A stretch of 55,057 nt of DNA from Pseudomonadota bacterium (lineage in GTDB: Bacteria > Pseudomonadota > Alphaproteobacteria > Sphingomonadales > Sphingomonadaceae). The stretch lies in assembly GCA_023416515.1 (NCBI GenBank), contig JAEZHP010000029.1, positions 1-55,057 on the forward strand, written 5' to 3'. Below, in pieces: positions 26,242 to 34,313 of this stretch; the stretch's first letter is position 1; each line of letters starts with the position of its first letter. A model generated the notes under the pieces. It did no database searches. It saw only the letters and a list, made by a program, of their open reading frames with translations, and was not told the origin of the DNA. Made by a program: the position numbers and the translations under genes.

Positions 26242-28059
26242 ATGCACGCGTACCGGACCCACACCTGCGGCGAGCTGCGCTCGAGCCATGTCGGCGAGTC
26301 CGTCAAGCTGTCCGGCTGGGTCCACCGCAAGCGCGACCATGGCAATCTGCTCTTCGTCGACCTTCGCGACCATTATGGCCTCACCCAGATCGTGGTGGAG
26401 ACGAGCGACGCGGCGTTCGCGACTCTGGATTCGGTTCGCACCGAGTCGGTGGTCACCGTCGAGGGCAAGGTCGTCGCCCGCGACGCCGAGGTGGTCAACG
26501 CCAACCTTCCGACCGGCGAGATCGAGATCCACGCGACCTCGGTCGCAGTCCAGTCGGCGGCTCAGGAACTGCCGATGCCGGTATTCGGCGACCAGGAATA
26601 TCCGGAGGAGATCCGGCTGAAGTACCGCTATCTCGACCTTCGCCGCGAGCGGCCGCACGCCAACATCCTCCTGCGCAGCCAGGTGATCAGCTCGATCCGC
26701 CGGCGGATGATCGAGCAGGATTTCGTTGAGTTCCAGACCCCGATCCTGACCGCGTCGAGCCCCGAGGGCGCGCGCGACTATCTCGTCCCGAGCCGGGTCC
26801 ACCCGGGCAAGTTTTACGCGCTTCCGCAGGCGCCGCAGATGTTCAAGCAGCTGATCATGGTCGCGGGCTTCGATCGCTACTTCCAGATCGCGCCCTGCTT
26901 CCGCGACGAGGACGCCCGCGCCGACCGGTCCCCAGGCGAGTTCTATCAGCTCGACTTCGAGATGAGCTTCGTCACGCAAGAGGATGTGTTCAACGCGATC
27001 GAGCCGGTGCTCGCCGGCGTGTTCGAGGAGTTCGCGAACGGCAAGTCGGTCACGCCGGCCGGTCAGTTCCCGCGCATTCCCTACAAGGAATCGATGCTGA
27101 AGTACGGCAACGACAAGCCCGACCTCAGGAACCCGCTGATCATCAAGGACGTCACCGAGCATTTCCGCGGTTCGGGCTTCGGCCTGTTCGCCAAGATGGT
27201 CGAGGGCGGCAACGTCGTGCGCGCCATCCCGGCGCCGGGCACTGCCGAGAAGAGCCGCAAGTTCTTCGACGACATGAACGAGTGGGCCCGCTCGGAGGGC
27301 TTCGCCGGCCTCGGCTACGTCACCCAGAAGGGGGGCGAGCTCGGCGGCCCGATCGCCAAGAACCATGGCGATGAGGGCATGCGCAAGCTCATCGCCGAGC
27401 TCGGCCTCGGGCCGGACGACGGCATCTTTTTCGCCGCGGGCAAGGAAGCGCAGGCGGCCAAGCTCGCCGGTCTCGCCCGCACCCGCGTCGGTGAGGAATT
27501 GGGCCTCATCGAGCAGGGCGCCTACAAGTTCTGCTGGATCGTCGACTTCCCGATGTTCGAATATGACGAGGACGCGAAGAAGGTCGACTTCTCGCACAAC
27601 CCGTTCTCTATGCCGCAGGGCGAGCTCGAGGCGCTGGAGACCAAGGATCCCTTGGACATCCTCGCCTATCAGTATGACATCGTCTGCAACGGCGTTGAGC
27701 TGAGCTCGGGCGCGATCCGGAACCACCGCCCGGACATCATGTACAAGGCGTTCGAGATTGCCGGCTACACCAAGGAAGACGTCGACACGAACTTCGCCGG
27801 AATGATCAACGCGTTCAAGTTCGGCGCTCCGCCGCACGGCGGATCGGCCCCCGGCATCGACCGCATCGTCATGCTCCTCGCGGACGAGCCCAATATCCGC
27901 GAGGTGGTGCTGTTCCCGATGAACCAGCGGGCCGAGGACCTGATGATGAACGCTCCGAGCGAGGTTTCGGCGAAGCAGCTCAAGGAGCTCCACATCCGGG
28001 TGGTCCCGCCGGTGGGCACCGCGCCGAAGGACCCGGCCAAGGCAGTCGCCCCGGAATGA
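26242..28059 (+). CDS. aspS: Aspartyl-tRNA synthetase
   Basis: 605 residues, the bacterial type with an extra GAD domain. An N-terminal OB fold (1-110, MHAYRTHTCGELR...VKLSGWVHRKRDHG) binds the anticodon; class II motif 2 is CFRDEDARADRSPGEFYQLD; the GAD insertion spans roughly 285-420; motif 3 is GGSAPGIDRIVMLL. ATG 26242 was preferred to ATG 26236 because CAGGG is well spaced for it. Probably non-discriminating as in many alphaproteobacteria, but that cannot be read from sequence here. Confidence 0.97.
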   Translation: MHAYRTHTCGELRSSHVGESVKLSGWVHRKRDHGNLLFVDLRDHYGLTQIVVETSDAAFATLDSVRTESVVTVEGKVVARDAEVVNANLPTGEIEIHATSVAVQSAAQELPMPVFGDQEYPEEIRLKYRYLDLRRERPHANILLRSQVISSIRRRMIEQDFVEFQTPILTASSPEGARDYLVPSRVHPGKFYALPQAPQMFKQLIMVAGFDRYFQIAPCFRDEDARADRSPGEFYQLDFEMSFVTQEDVFNAIEPVLAGVFEEFANGKSVTPAGQFPRIPYKESMLKYGNDKPDLRNPLIIKDVTEHFRGSGFGLFAKMVEGGNVVRAIPAPGTAEKSRKFFDDMNEWARSEGFAGLGYVTQKGGELGGPIAKNHGDEGMRKLIAELGLGPDDGIFFAAGKEAQAAKLAGLARTRVGEELGLIEQGAYKFCWIVDFPMFEYDEDAKKVDFSHNPFSMPQGELEALETKDPLDILAYQYDIVCNGVELSSGAIRNHRPDIMYKAFEIAGYTKEDVDTNFAGMINAFKFGAPPHGGSAPGIDRIVMLLADEPNIREVVLFPMNQRAEDLMMNAPSEVSAKQLKELHIRVVPPVGTAPKDPAKAVAPE

Positions 28060-28082
28060 GCCACCGTCCCTGATCACGGCTC

Positions 28083-28150
28083 GGCTGAGCTTGTCGAAGC
28101 CCGCTCCTTCTTTACTACAGGAGGAGACGAGGCCTTCGACAGGCTCAGGC
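28083..28150. repeat. REP-like inverted repeat upstream of ppk2
   Basis: Left arm GCTGAGCTTGTCGAAG (from 28085) and right arm CCTTCGACAGGCTCAGG (from 28133) are imperfect inverted copies separated by about 30 bases. The TTCGACAGGCTCA core is a widespread intergenic repeat in sphingomonads and other proteobacteria. It makes the frame upstream of ppk2 look coding, which is misleading. Confidence 0.8.
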
Positions 28151-28165
28151 AAGCCGGAACCGGGA

Positions 28166-28954
28166 ATGACCATCAAGCTCGAAGACTATGAAGCCGGCGA
28201 CAAATATGACGGCGACTATGACGCCGCGCTCGCCGAGCTCCAGGAGCGTATCGCCCACCTGCTGGTGAGCCTTCACCTTCACGACCGCCGCGCAATCGTG
28301 GTGGCCGAGGGCTGGGACGCGGCGGGGAAGGGCGGTGCGATCCAGCGCATCACCGCGAAGTGCGACCCGCGCCACTACAAGGTCTGGCCGATCTCGGCGC
28401 CGAGCGAGGGCGAGAGGGCGCGCCACTATCTGTGGCGCTTCTGGAACCGGCTTCCGCGCGACGGTGAGCTCGCGATCTTCGACCGCAGTTGGTACGGCCG
28501 GGTCCTCGTCGAGCGCGTGGAGGGCTTCGCCAAGGAAGAGGCGTGGCGCCGCGCCTATGACGAGATCAACGAGTTCGAGGCTCAGCAGACCTCGGACGGG
28601 ACCCTGGTCGTGAAGCTGTTCTTCCACGTCACCGAGGGGACCCAGCGCAAGCGCATCGAGGACCGGCTTGAGAACCCGTGGAAGCGCTGGAAGGTCACGG
28701 CCGAGGATTTCCGCAACATCCGCCGCCGCGACGATTATCTCGCGGCGATGAAGGACATGTTCCGCGAGACCGACACGCGCTGGGCGCCGTGGCGAGTCAT
28801 CGACGGAAACAACAAGAAGGCGGCGCGGATCGCAGCGCTGGAGGCAGTCGCGAAGGCGCTTGCAGGGCACGTGCCCACCAAGCCGCCGAAGGTCAGTCCC
28901 GAAATGGAACAGGCGGCGCAGGAATATCTCGAAGGACGCGGCGGAAGCGCTTGA
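28166..28954 (+). CDS. ppk2: Polyphosphate kinase 2 family protein
   Basis: 262 residues. PPK2 enzymes use polyphosphate to phosphorylate nucleoside mono- or diphosphates. Seen: Walker A VAEGWDAAGKGG (D51, K55), RHYLWRFWNRLP, Walker B FDRSWYGR (106-112), the lid region HVTEGTQRKRIEDRLENPWKRWK and DNYLAAMKDMF-like DDYLAAMKDMF. ATG 28166 was chosen because the 25 codons upstream lie in the inverted repeat. Subclass (ADP versus AMP substrate) is not certain; one-domain length fits class I or III. Confidence 0.93.
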   Translation: MTIKLEDYEAGDKYDGDYDAALAELQERIAHLLVSLHLHDRRAIVVAEGWDAAGKGGAIQRITAKCDPRHYKVWPISAPSEGERARHYLWRFWNRLPRDGELAIFDRSWYGRVLVERVEGFAKEEAWRRAYDEINEFEAQQTSDGTLVVKLFFHVTEGTQRKRIEDRLENPWKRWKVTAEDFRNIRRRDDYLAAMKDMFRETDTRWAPWRVIDGNNKKAARIAALEAVAKALAGHVPTKPPKVSPEMEQAAQEYLEGRGGSA

Positions 28955-29014
28955 AAAGGCGCGGTGGGAGGCGTTTGGTTAACGGCGAAGAGCCGCATCG
29001 CCTGGAGCCCGCCC

Positions 29015-29371
29015 ATGCGCACGTCCGCTTTCGCCGCGCTCGCTTTCCTCGCGCTGGCCGCCTGCACCACTTACGACCGCTATGGCTACGACCGCCCGAA
29101 CCCTCGCGGCAGCTGGGACTATCATGACCGCGAGTGGGCCGGTCGCTGGGGCGGCGACGAACTCGACCGGCTCGATCCCTGGCTCGAAGATACCGAGGAG
29201 GGGAGGGAGATCGCGTACCGGCAGCTCGGCCCGCGCCCATGGGGCGGGGTGTCGGTGCGCGATCTCAACATCAGCTTCCGCCGGTCGGCCGATGCCAACC
29301 GCGACATGCGCCTGACTGACGGCGAGATTCGCCTCGCCCTCTCCCGTTGGGCCGACTACGGCGGGCGCTAG
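29015..29371 (+). CDS. Small EF-hand lipoprotein
   Basis: 118 residues. A lipoprotein signal peptide (MRTSAFAALAFLALAAC, lipidated C17) precedes a Tyr/Arg/Asp-rich region and a C-terminal EF-hand-like loop DANRDMRLTDGE with Asp, Asn, Asp, Thr and Glu at ligand positions 1, 3, 5, 9 and 12. It may bind calcium in the periplasm; function unknown. GGAG lies nine or so bases before ATG 29015. The stop overlaps the opposing greB stop by four bases (CTAG). Confidence 0.8.
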   Translation: MRTSAFAALAFLALAACTTYDRYGYDRPNPRGSWDYHDREWAGRWGGDELDRLDPWLEDTEEGREIAYRQLGPRPWGGVSVRDLNISFRRSADANRDMRLTDGEIRLALSRWADYGGR

Positions 29372-29853
29372 GGTTCCGGATAGCTGATCCCGACCACCTC
29401 ATATTCCTTGTCGCCGGCCGGAAGCCGCACCAGGCGCGTATCGCCGACCGCGGCGCCGCGGATCGCCTTGGCCATCGGCGAGTAGAAGCTGATGCGGCCG
29501 GCGCCGGCGTCCGCCTCGTCCTCGCCGACCAGTGTCACGACACGCTCCTTGTCGTCCTCGTCGGCGAGGGTGACGGTGGCTCCGAACCACACTTTCGCCT
29601 TGTCGGGCTGGCGCGCTGGATCGGTGACCTTGGCTTCCTTCATCCGCCGGGCGAGGAAGTTGATTCGGCGATCGACCTCGCGAAGGCGGCGGCGGCCATA
29701 TTGATAGTCTGCATTCTCCGACCGGTCGCCATTGGACGCAGCCCAGGAGATCGTGTCGAGCAGTTTGGGTCGCTCGCCGGCATAGAGCGCCTCATATTCC
29801 TCACGGAGCGCGCGGTAGCCGGCTGGCGTGATGTAGTTGGGACGATCTGACAC
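29368..29853 (-). CDS. greB: Transcript cleavage factor GreB
   Basis: 161 residues. Binds the RNA polymerase secondary channel and stimulates cleavage of backtracked RNA. The N-terminal coiled coil (YITPAGYRALREEYEAL ... SENADYQYGRRRLREVDRRI) carries the acidic tip (GDRSENAD) needed for cleavage, followed by the FKBP-like C-terminal domain (VWFGATVTLADEDD ... GDKEYEVVGI). NGDRSENADYQYGRRRL marks it as GreB rather than GreA. GTG 29853 follows AAGGA at five bases; the upstream 43 codons of the open frame are repeat sequence. Confidence 0.93.
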   Translation of the reverse strand: MSDRPNYITPAGYRALREEYEALYAGERPKLLDTISWAASNGDRSENADYQYGRRRLREVDRRINFLARRMKEAKVTDPARQPDKAKVWFGATVTLADEDDKERVVTLVGEDEADAGAGRISFYSPMAKAIRGAAVGDTRLVRLPAGDKEYEVVGISYPEP

Positions 29854-29861
29854 GGCTTCCT

Positions 29862-30012
29862 TGTCATTCCCGCGACAGCGGGAATCCAGCTCCTTTTCCC
29901 AAGACGCTGCGCCAACGCAGCTGGATCCCATTGAGCAGGTGCGGATGTCCCCCGGACATCCGCAGCCATGTCCGGGGGACATGGCGACCTGTTCGATTTC
30001 GCGGGGATCACA
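29862..30012. repeat. Composite palindromic repeat between greB and slt
   Basis: Several dyads are stacked here. ATTCCCGC (29866-29873) pairs with GCGGGAAT (29878-29885). ATGTCCCCCGGACAT (29945-29959) pairs with ATGTCCGGGGGACAT (29968-29982). Outside those, CAGGT and ACCTG, then GGATCCC and GGGGATC, continue the symmetry, so 29920-30012 reads as a long imperfect inverted repeat. The ATTCCCGC hairpin is a repeat type common in proteobacterial intergenic DNA. It lies between the start of greB and the stop of slt, both minus strand. Confidence 0.8.
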
Positions 30013-30021
30013 TGGAGGGTG

Positions 30022-31968
30022 CTAGCGCCGTCCCAGATAGTAGCTCAGCCGGCCGTTGGCTGGGCTTCGCGCCTGCTGCGGGTAGAGAAGGTCGTAGACC
30101 ACCGCATTCTCGAGCACCCGCTGGACGTAGTTGCGAGTCTCGGTGAACGGGATCTGCTCGATCCACTCGACCATATCCACCCCGGCCATCCGCGGATCGC
30201 CGTTGGAATTGACCCAGCGCCGCACGTTGCCAGGACCCGCATTGTAGCTTGCCACCGCGAGCGGATAGCTGCCGCCCCACTGGTCGATCAGGCCGGTGAG
30301 ATAGGTCGAGCCCAGCAGGACGTTGTAGTCCGGGTCGCTGGTGAGGCGGTTCAACGAATAGGATTCGCCGACCTGACCCGACACCTGACGCGCCGTTCCC
30401 GGCATCAGCTGCATGAGTCCGCGGGCGCCGGCAGAGCTCACCGCCTCGCGGTCGAACAGGCTTTCCTGGCGGGTGATCCCGTGGACCACCGACCAGTGGC
30501 GGCTGTTGGCGGGCGGAACACGAAGCTCCGGGAAGCCCCAGGCATGGACATCGTCCGCGCCCTGGCGCCGTGCCTCGCGCGACACCAGGACTCCGAGGTC
30601 GCGACGTCCGACCTGACGGCCGAGCTCGGCGGCGAGCTGGCGCTGGCCGTCGGTTTCGAGATCCTCGGCGAGCGCCCGGACGAACAGGGACTGCTGGGCC
30701 CAATTGCCGCGCTGGCCGAGATGCCGGACCGCGGCGACGAGCGTCTTATTCTCGAACGCCTGACGGTCGGCGGCGGTCACCGGCGCGTTGGCCATCGGTG
30801 GGGTGCGGAGCGGCTGCCCGATCCGCTCGGCCGACAGCTGACCATAATATTGGTCGTAGTGGCGAGCCGCCTCGCCGAAGAGCGCCCGCGCCTGGGGCTC
30901 GCGACCCGCGGTGCTCGCCGCTCGGCCGGCCCAGTAGAGACCCTTGGTCTTGCTCTGCGGCGACTGCGAGGCGCGGCCGTAGCGCTCGAACATTCCGATC
31001 GCGTCCGCCGGCTGGCGCAGGTTGCGAAGCGCCGTGCTGCCGGCGAGCCAGGTCAAGTTGGTATATTCGTCGCGCTCGCCGAAGCTCCTGGCGCTGACGT
31101 CGGTGCCGGTCGGATAGAGGTCGTCGACCTGGGACGCGATGTTATAGGCCACCGAGTGCTGGCCGTCATTCGCCGCACCTCGGGCGAGGGTGACCATCAG
31201 CTCCATGAACTGCTCGGGATTGCCGGGCTGGCGGTCGAGGGTGCGCCGCTGTGCCATCAGCCGCCGGGCCTCGCCCGGATTGCCGGTTCGGTTGAGGTAG
31301 CGGGCGCGATCGTAGAGCAGGCCAGGGTCGCGAAGCCCGGCGGCCGAGGCAAGCGCCACCGCGTTCGGCAAGCGTGCCTGGAGAGCGAGGCGGGCATCGT
31401 AGATCGGGCGGCGCGCGGGCGAGCCGTAGCCGAGCATCCGGGTCGCCGCTGCCTGCTCCGACTGGTTGAGCAGGGCGTCGATGCGCCGGTCATGGTCGGC
31501 GGCGGTGAGCTGAGGACCGAAGGTGCCGAGCATTCGCTGCTCGAGCTCTTCGGCCATTGCGCCAGCGGCCCAGGCGCGCTTGGCGGCGTCGAGGGCTTCC
31601 TGCGCACGGCCCTGAGCACGCAGAGCCAGGGCATTGTAAGCGTGGCCGGTGGCGGTCAGCGGCGGGAAGGCGGCGAAGAAGCGGACAACCTCGCTCGCCT
31701 GGCTGATTCCGGGATTGATCTGGCGCTCGGCCGAGCGGCGCATCGCGTCCTGCCCCGGCCAGCCGCGGTGGCGGAGCAGGAAGTTGGAATAGGTCTCGAA
31801 CGGCGCCGTCTGGGTCTGACGAAGCGCGTTCCACTGGTCGATGCTGGACGCGATATAGGCGGACGGCGACTGAACCACCGCCTCGACCGGGTCGTTGCCC
31901 GATCCGACCAGCCCCAGGGACATGACAGCACCGGCCGACAGGGCCGCCAAAGCAACTTTTCTACGCAT
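30022..31968 (-). CDS. slt: Soluble lytic transglycosylase
   Basis: 648 residues, Slt70-like. Cleaves peptidoglycan glycan strands to 1,6-anhydromuropeptides in the periplasm. A signal peptide opens the protein (MRRKVALAALSAGAVMSLGLVG), followed by a long helical U-domain (about 40-470) and the C-terminal goose-lysozyme-like domain with the catalytic glutamate E502 in GITRQESLFD, then SSAGARGLMQLMPGTA and VASYNAGPGNVRRW. GGGAGG lies about 14 bases before ATG 31968, further than usual, so the start is slightly uncertain. Divergent from dapA with 109 bases between. Confidence 0.93.
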   Translation of the reverse strand: MRRKVALAALSAGAVMSLGLVGSGNDPVEAVVQSPSAYIASSIDQWNALRQTQTAPFETYSNFLLRHRGWPGQDAMRRSAERQINPGISQASEVVRFFAAFPPLTATGHAYNALALRAQGRAQEALDAAKRAWAAGAMAEELEQRMLGTFGPQLTAADHDRRIDALLNQSEQAAATRMLGYGSPARRPIYDARLALQARLPNAVALASAAGLRDPGLLYDRARYLNRTGNPGEARRLMAQRRTLDRQPGNPEQFMELMVTLARGAANDGQHSVAYNIASQVDDLYPTGTDVSARSFGERDEYTNLTWLAGSTALRNLRQPADAIGMFERYGRASQSPQSKTKGLYWAGRAASTAGREPQARALFGEAARHYDQYYGQLSAERIGQPLRTPPMANAPVTAADRQAFENKTLVAAVRHLGQRGNWAQQSLFVRALAEDLETDGQRQLAAELGRQVGRRDLGVLVSREARRQGADDVHAWGFPELRVPPANSRHWSVVHGITRQESLFDREAVSSAGARGLMQLMPGTARQVSGQVGESYSLNRLTSDPDYNVLLGSTYLTGLIDQWGGSYPLAVASYNAGPGNVRRWVNSNGDPRMAGVDMVEWIEQIPFTETRNYVQRVLENAVVYDLLYPQQARSPANGRLSYYLGRR

Positions 31969-32077
31969 GCTGGACAGAATGTCCTCCCGCTCCTTATCAG
32001 CCGCTGAACAGGGGCCCCGCGCCCCCACAAACCCTGCGGCATCTACTAGGTCGTAGGGGCGAGGTTGGGAGGGTTCC

Positions 32078-32950
32078 ATGTTCCGCGGCTCGATACCGGC
32101 TCTGGTGACGCCTTTTCACGGTGAAGCGTTTGACGAGGAAAGCTTCCGGGCTCACGTCGAATGGCAAATTACCGAAGGGAGTCATGCACTTGTCCCGATC
32201 GGCACGACGGGCGAGCAGGCGACGCTCGATGTCGAGGAGCAGCGCCGGGTGGTTCGAATCGCGGTCGAGCAGGCGGCGGGCAGGGTGCCGGTCATTGCCG
32301 GCTGCGGCTCCAATTCGACGCGGACTGCGATCGAGCACATGAAGGCCGCGGCCGATCTCGGCGCCCGCGGAGCGCTGGTGGTCGTGCCTTATTACAACAA
32401 GCCCAACCAGGACGGCATCTACGCCCATTTCGCCGCCTGCGCCGAGGCGTGCCCGCTGCCGATCGTGGTCTATAACGTGCCGTCGCGGACGGTTGCGGAC
32501 ATCAGCGTCGAGACCCTGGGCCGGCTGGCGAAGATCCCCAATGTCGTTGCGATCAAGGATGCGACGGGCAATTTGGCGCGAGTCACGGCCCAGCGCCTCG
32601 CCTGCGGCACCGAATTCGCCCAGCTGTCGGGCAATGACGACATGGCATTGGGCTTCAACGCGATGGGCGGGGTCGGCTGCATCTCGGTCAGCGCCAATGT
32701 CGCGCCGAAGCTGTGCAGCGAGTTCCAGGACGCGACCCTGAAGGGCGACTGGACAAAGGCGCTGGAGCTCCAGGACCGCCTCTACCCGCTCCATGCCGCC
32801 CTGTTCAGCGACGCGTCGCCCGGCCCGACTAAGTATGCCCTGAGCCGCGTGCGCGACTTCCCGATCGACCTGCGCCTGCCTATGACGCCTCCGTCGGAAG
32901 CGAGCCGCCGCGCTGTCGACGCCGCGTTGGAACATGCCGGGCTGATTTGA
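32078..32950 (+). CDS. dapA: 4-hydroxy-tetrahydrodipicolinate synthase
   Basis: 290 residues. Condenses pyruvate with aspartate semialdehyde, the first step to lysine and meso-diaminopimelate. Seen: SIPALVTPF, the GTTGE loop (42-46), Y106 in PYYNKP, Y132 in VYNVPSRT and the Schiff-base lysine K160 in VVAIKDATG. GGGAGG lies five bases before ATG 32078. No other dap gene is nearby; the gene feeds the same wall polymer that the divergent slt product degrades. Confidence 0.97.
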   Translation: MFRGSIPALVTPFHGEAFDEESFRAHVEWQITEGSHALVPIGTTGEQATLDVEEQRRVVRIAVEQAAGRVPVIAGCGSNSTRTAIEHMKAAADLGARGALVVVPYYNKPNQDGIYAHFAACAEACPLPIVVYNVPSRTVADISVETLGRLAKIPNVVAIKDATGNLARVTAQRLACGTEFAQLSGNDDMALGFNAMGGVGCISVSANVAPKLCSEFQDATLKGDWTKALELQDRLYPLHAALFSDASPGPTKYALSRVRDFPIDLRLPMTPPSEASRRAVDAALEHAGLI

Positions 32951-33079
32951 ACGCGACTGCCATCGGGCTCGGCATCCTCGGCCACCTGATTGCGTCCGAA
33001 ATATCTGCACAGCTTTCGCTGGGTGACGGACACATTCGGGGCTGGTGCCAGCTTAACAGGGCCCCTATCTCCCCGGGCC

Positions 33080-33562
33080 ATGGCTCGTCCGCGTCCGACC
33101 GAATTCGACAAGAAGAAGATCGTCGCCGAGAACCGGCGCGCTCGGTTCGATTATGCGATCGATGAGGTCTATGAGGCCGGGATCGCGCTGACCGGGACTG
33201 AGGTGAAGTCGCTTCGCTTCGGCGAAGGGTCGATTGCGGAAAGCTATGCCGAGGTGAAGGAAGGCGAGATCTGGCTGATCAACGCCAACATCCCCGAGTT
33301 CAGTCACGGCAACCGCCACAACCATGAGCCGAAGCGGCCGCGAAAGCTGCTGCTCAAGGCCCGCGAGATCAACAAGATGTTCGGCGCGGTCGCGCGTCAG
33401 GGCATGACCCTGGTGCCGCTGTCTGTCTATTTCAACGCGCGAGGACGGGCGAAGGTCGAGCTCGCCCTCGCCAAGGGCCGGAAGGCCCACGACAAGCGCG
33501 AATACCAGGCCGAGAAGGACTGGAAGCGCGAGCAGGGCCGCCTGCTGAGGGAGCATCGGTGA
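33080..33562 (+). CDS. smpB: SsrA-binding protein SmpB
   Basis: 160 residues. Binds tmRNA and delivers it to stalled ribosomes for trans-translation. Seen: the EFDKKKIVAENRRARFDYAI N-terminus, EAGIALTGTEVKSLR, SYAEVKEGEIWLINANIPEF, HEPKRPRKLLL, GMTLVPLSVYFN and the basic C-terminal tail KGRKAHDKREYQAEKDWKRE that tracks into the decoding centre. ATG 33080 begins the family N-terminus. The tmRNA gene itself is not in this window. Confidence 0.97.
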   Translation: MARPRPTEFDKKKIVAENRRARFDYAIDEVYEAGIALTGTEVKSLRFGEGSIAESYAEVKEGEIWLINANIPEFSHGNRHNHEPKRPRKLLLKAREINKMFGAVARQGMTLVPLSVYFNARGRAKVELALAKGRKAHDKREYQAEKDWKREQGRLLREHR

Positions 33563-33654
33563 CAAACGGTCATAGATCGCCCGTGCATAAAGCGCGGGTG
33601 ACTGTCTCTGCTTGCTTCATCGCGTCTTCGGCCCGTTCCACAGAAGGCAAGTGG

Positions 33655-33675
33655 ACCCCGGATGAGGTCCGGGGT
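33655..33675. repeat. Short hairpin repeat upstream of DUF2062 gene
   Basis: ACCCCGGA (33655-33662) and TCCGGGGT (33668-33675) form a perfect 8-bp stem around TGAGG. The sequence is the ACCCCGGAT...GTCCGGGGT repeat type common in sphingomonad intergenic DNA. It ends 13 bases before the start of the next gene, so it lies in that gene's leader. Confidence 0.75.
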
Positions 33676-33688
33676 GACGGAGCGTTCC

Positions 33689-34261
33689 ATGCGTGACCGT
33701 CTTGCCCGCCTGATTCGCGACAACACCCCGACCCGTGAGCAGCTGCAGGAATCGAAGCTGGTCCGCCGCTTCGCGGGCCGGGCGCTTCACAGCCAATATT
33801 GGCGTTTCACCCGGCGATCGGTGCCGCGCGGCGTCGGCGTCGGAATCCTCATCGGCATCTTCCTGATGATCCCGGGGCTCCAGATCATCGGGGCGACCCT
33901 TGTGTCGCTGCCGCTTCGAGCCAACGTCCCGCTCGCTGGCGCGATGACCTTTCTGAGCAATCCGGCGACGACACCGTTCATCATGCTCGCGTCGATCTGG
34001 ACCGGCAACCAGCTCGGCTTCCACGCCGACATCAGCACCTTCCAGGCCTTGTCGGCCCAGGGCGCGGGAGTCAGCGAGTGGGTGGGCTGGCTTCTGTCGG
34101 ACGCGGCGCCAGCGCTGTTCGCCGGCCTGTTCATCATCGGCGCGGTGGCCGGGCTTGTCGGCTATTTCGTCGCGGGGTGGATCTGGCGCGTCCGAATCGC
34201 CCGTAAATGGCGCCGCCGCAATGAGCGCCGGACGGAGCTTGAAACAGCGTTGCAAAACTGA
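33689..34261 (+). CDS. DUF2062 membrane protein
   Basis: 190 residues. An N-terminal cytoplasmic basic region is followed by about three to four hydrophobic segments (GVGVGILIGIFLMIPG; VPLAGAMTFLSNPATTPFIM; APALFAGLFIIGAVAGLVGYFVAGWIW) and a basic C-terminus. The GxFxxxxPxxG-type segment and the SNPATTP loop are typical of DUF2062, whose function is not known to me. GGAG at 33679 fits ATG 33689, at the edge of the hairpin repeat. Confidence 0.85.
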   Translation: MRDRLARLIRDNTPTREQLQESKLVRRFAGRALHSQYWRFTRRSVPRGVGVGILIGIFLMIPGLQIIGATLVSLPLRANVPLAGAMTFLSNPATTPFIMLASIWTGNQLGFHADISTFQALSAQGAGVSEWVGWLLSDAAPALFAGLFIIGAVAGLVGYFVAGWIWRVRIARKWRRRNERRTELETALQN

Positions 34262-34313
34262 ACCTAGCGGCGCAGGTGTAGCGCAGTCATACACCTCCCC
34301 GGTAGGACCAACG

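Noticed and set aside
28091..28165. N-terminal extension of ppk2
   Set aside because: The 25 codons fall in a palindromic repeat and have no family similarity.
26125..28176. A 683-codon minus-strand frame opposite aspS
   Set aside because: Antisense shadow; its first codons translate the REP-like repeat at 28083-28150.
29854..29982. N-terminal extension of greB
   Set aside because: It translates the composite repeat; GTG 29853 has its own ribosome-binding site and starts the conserved region.
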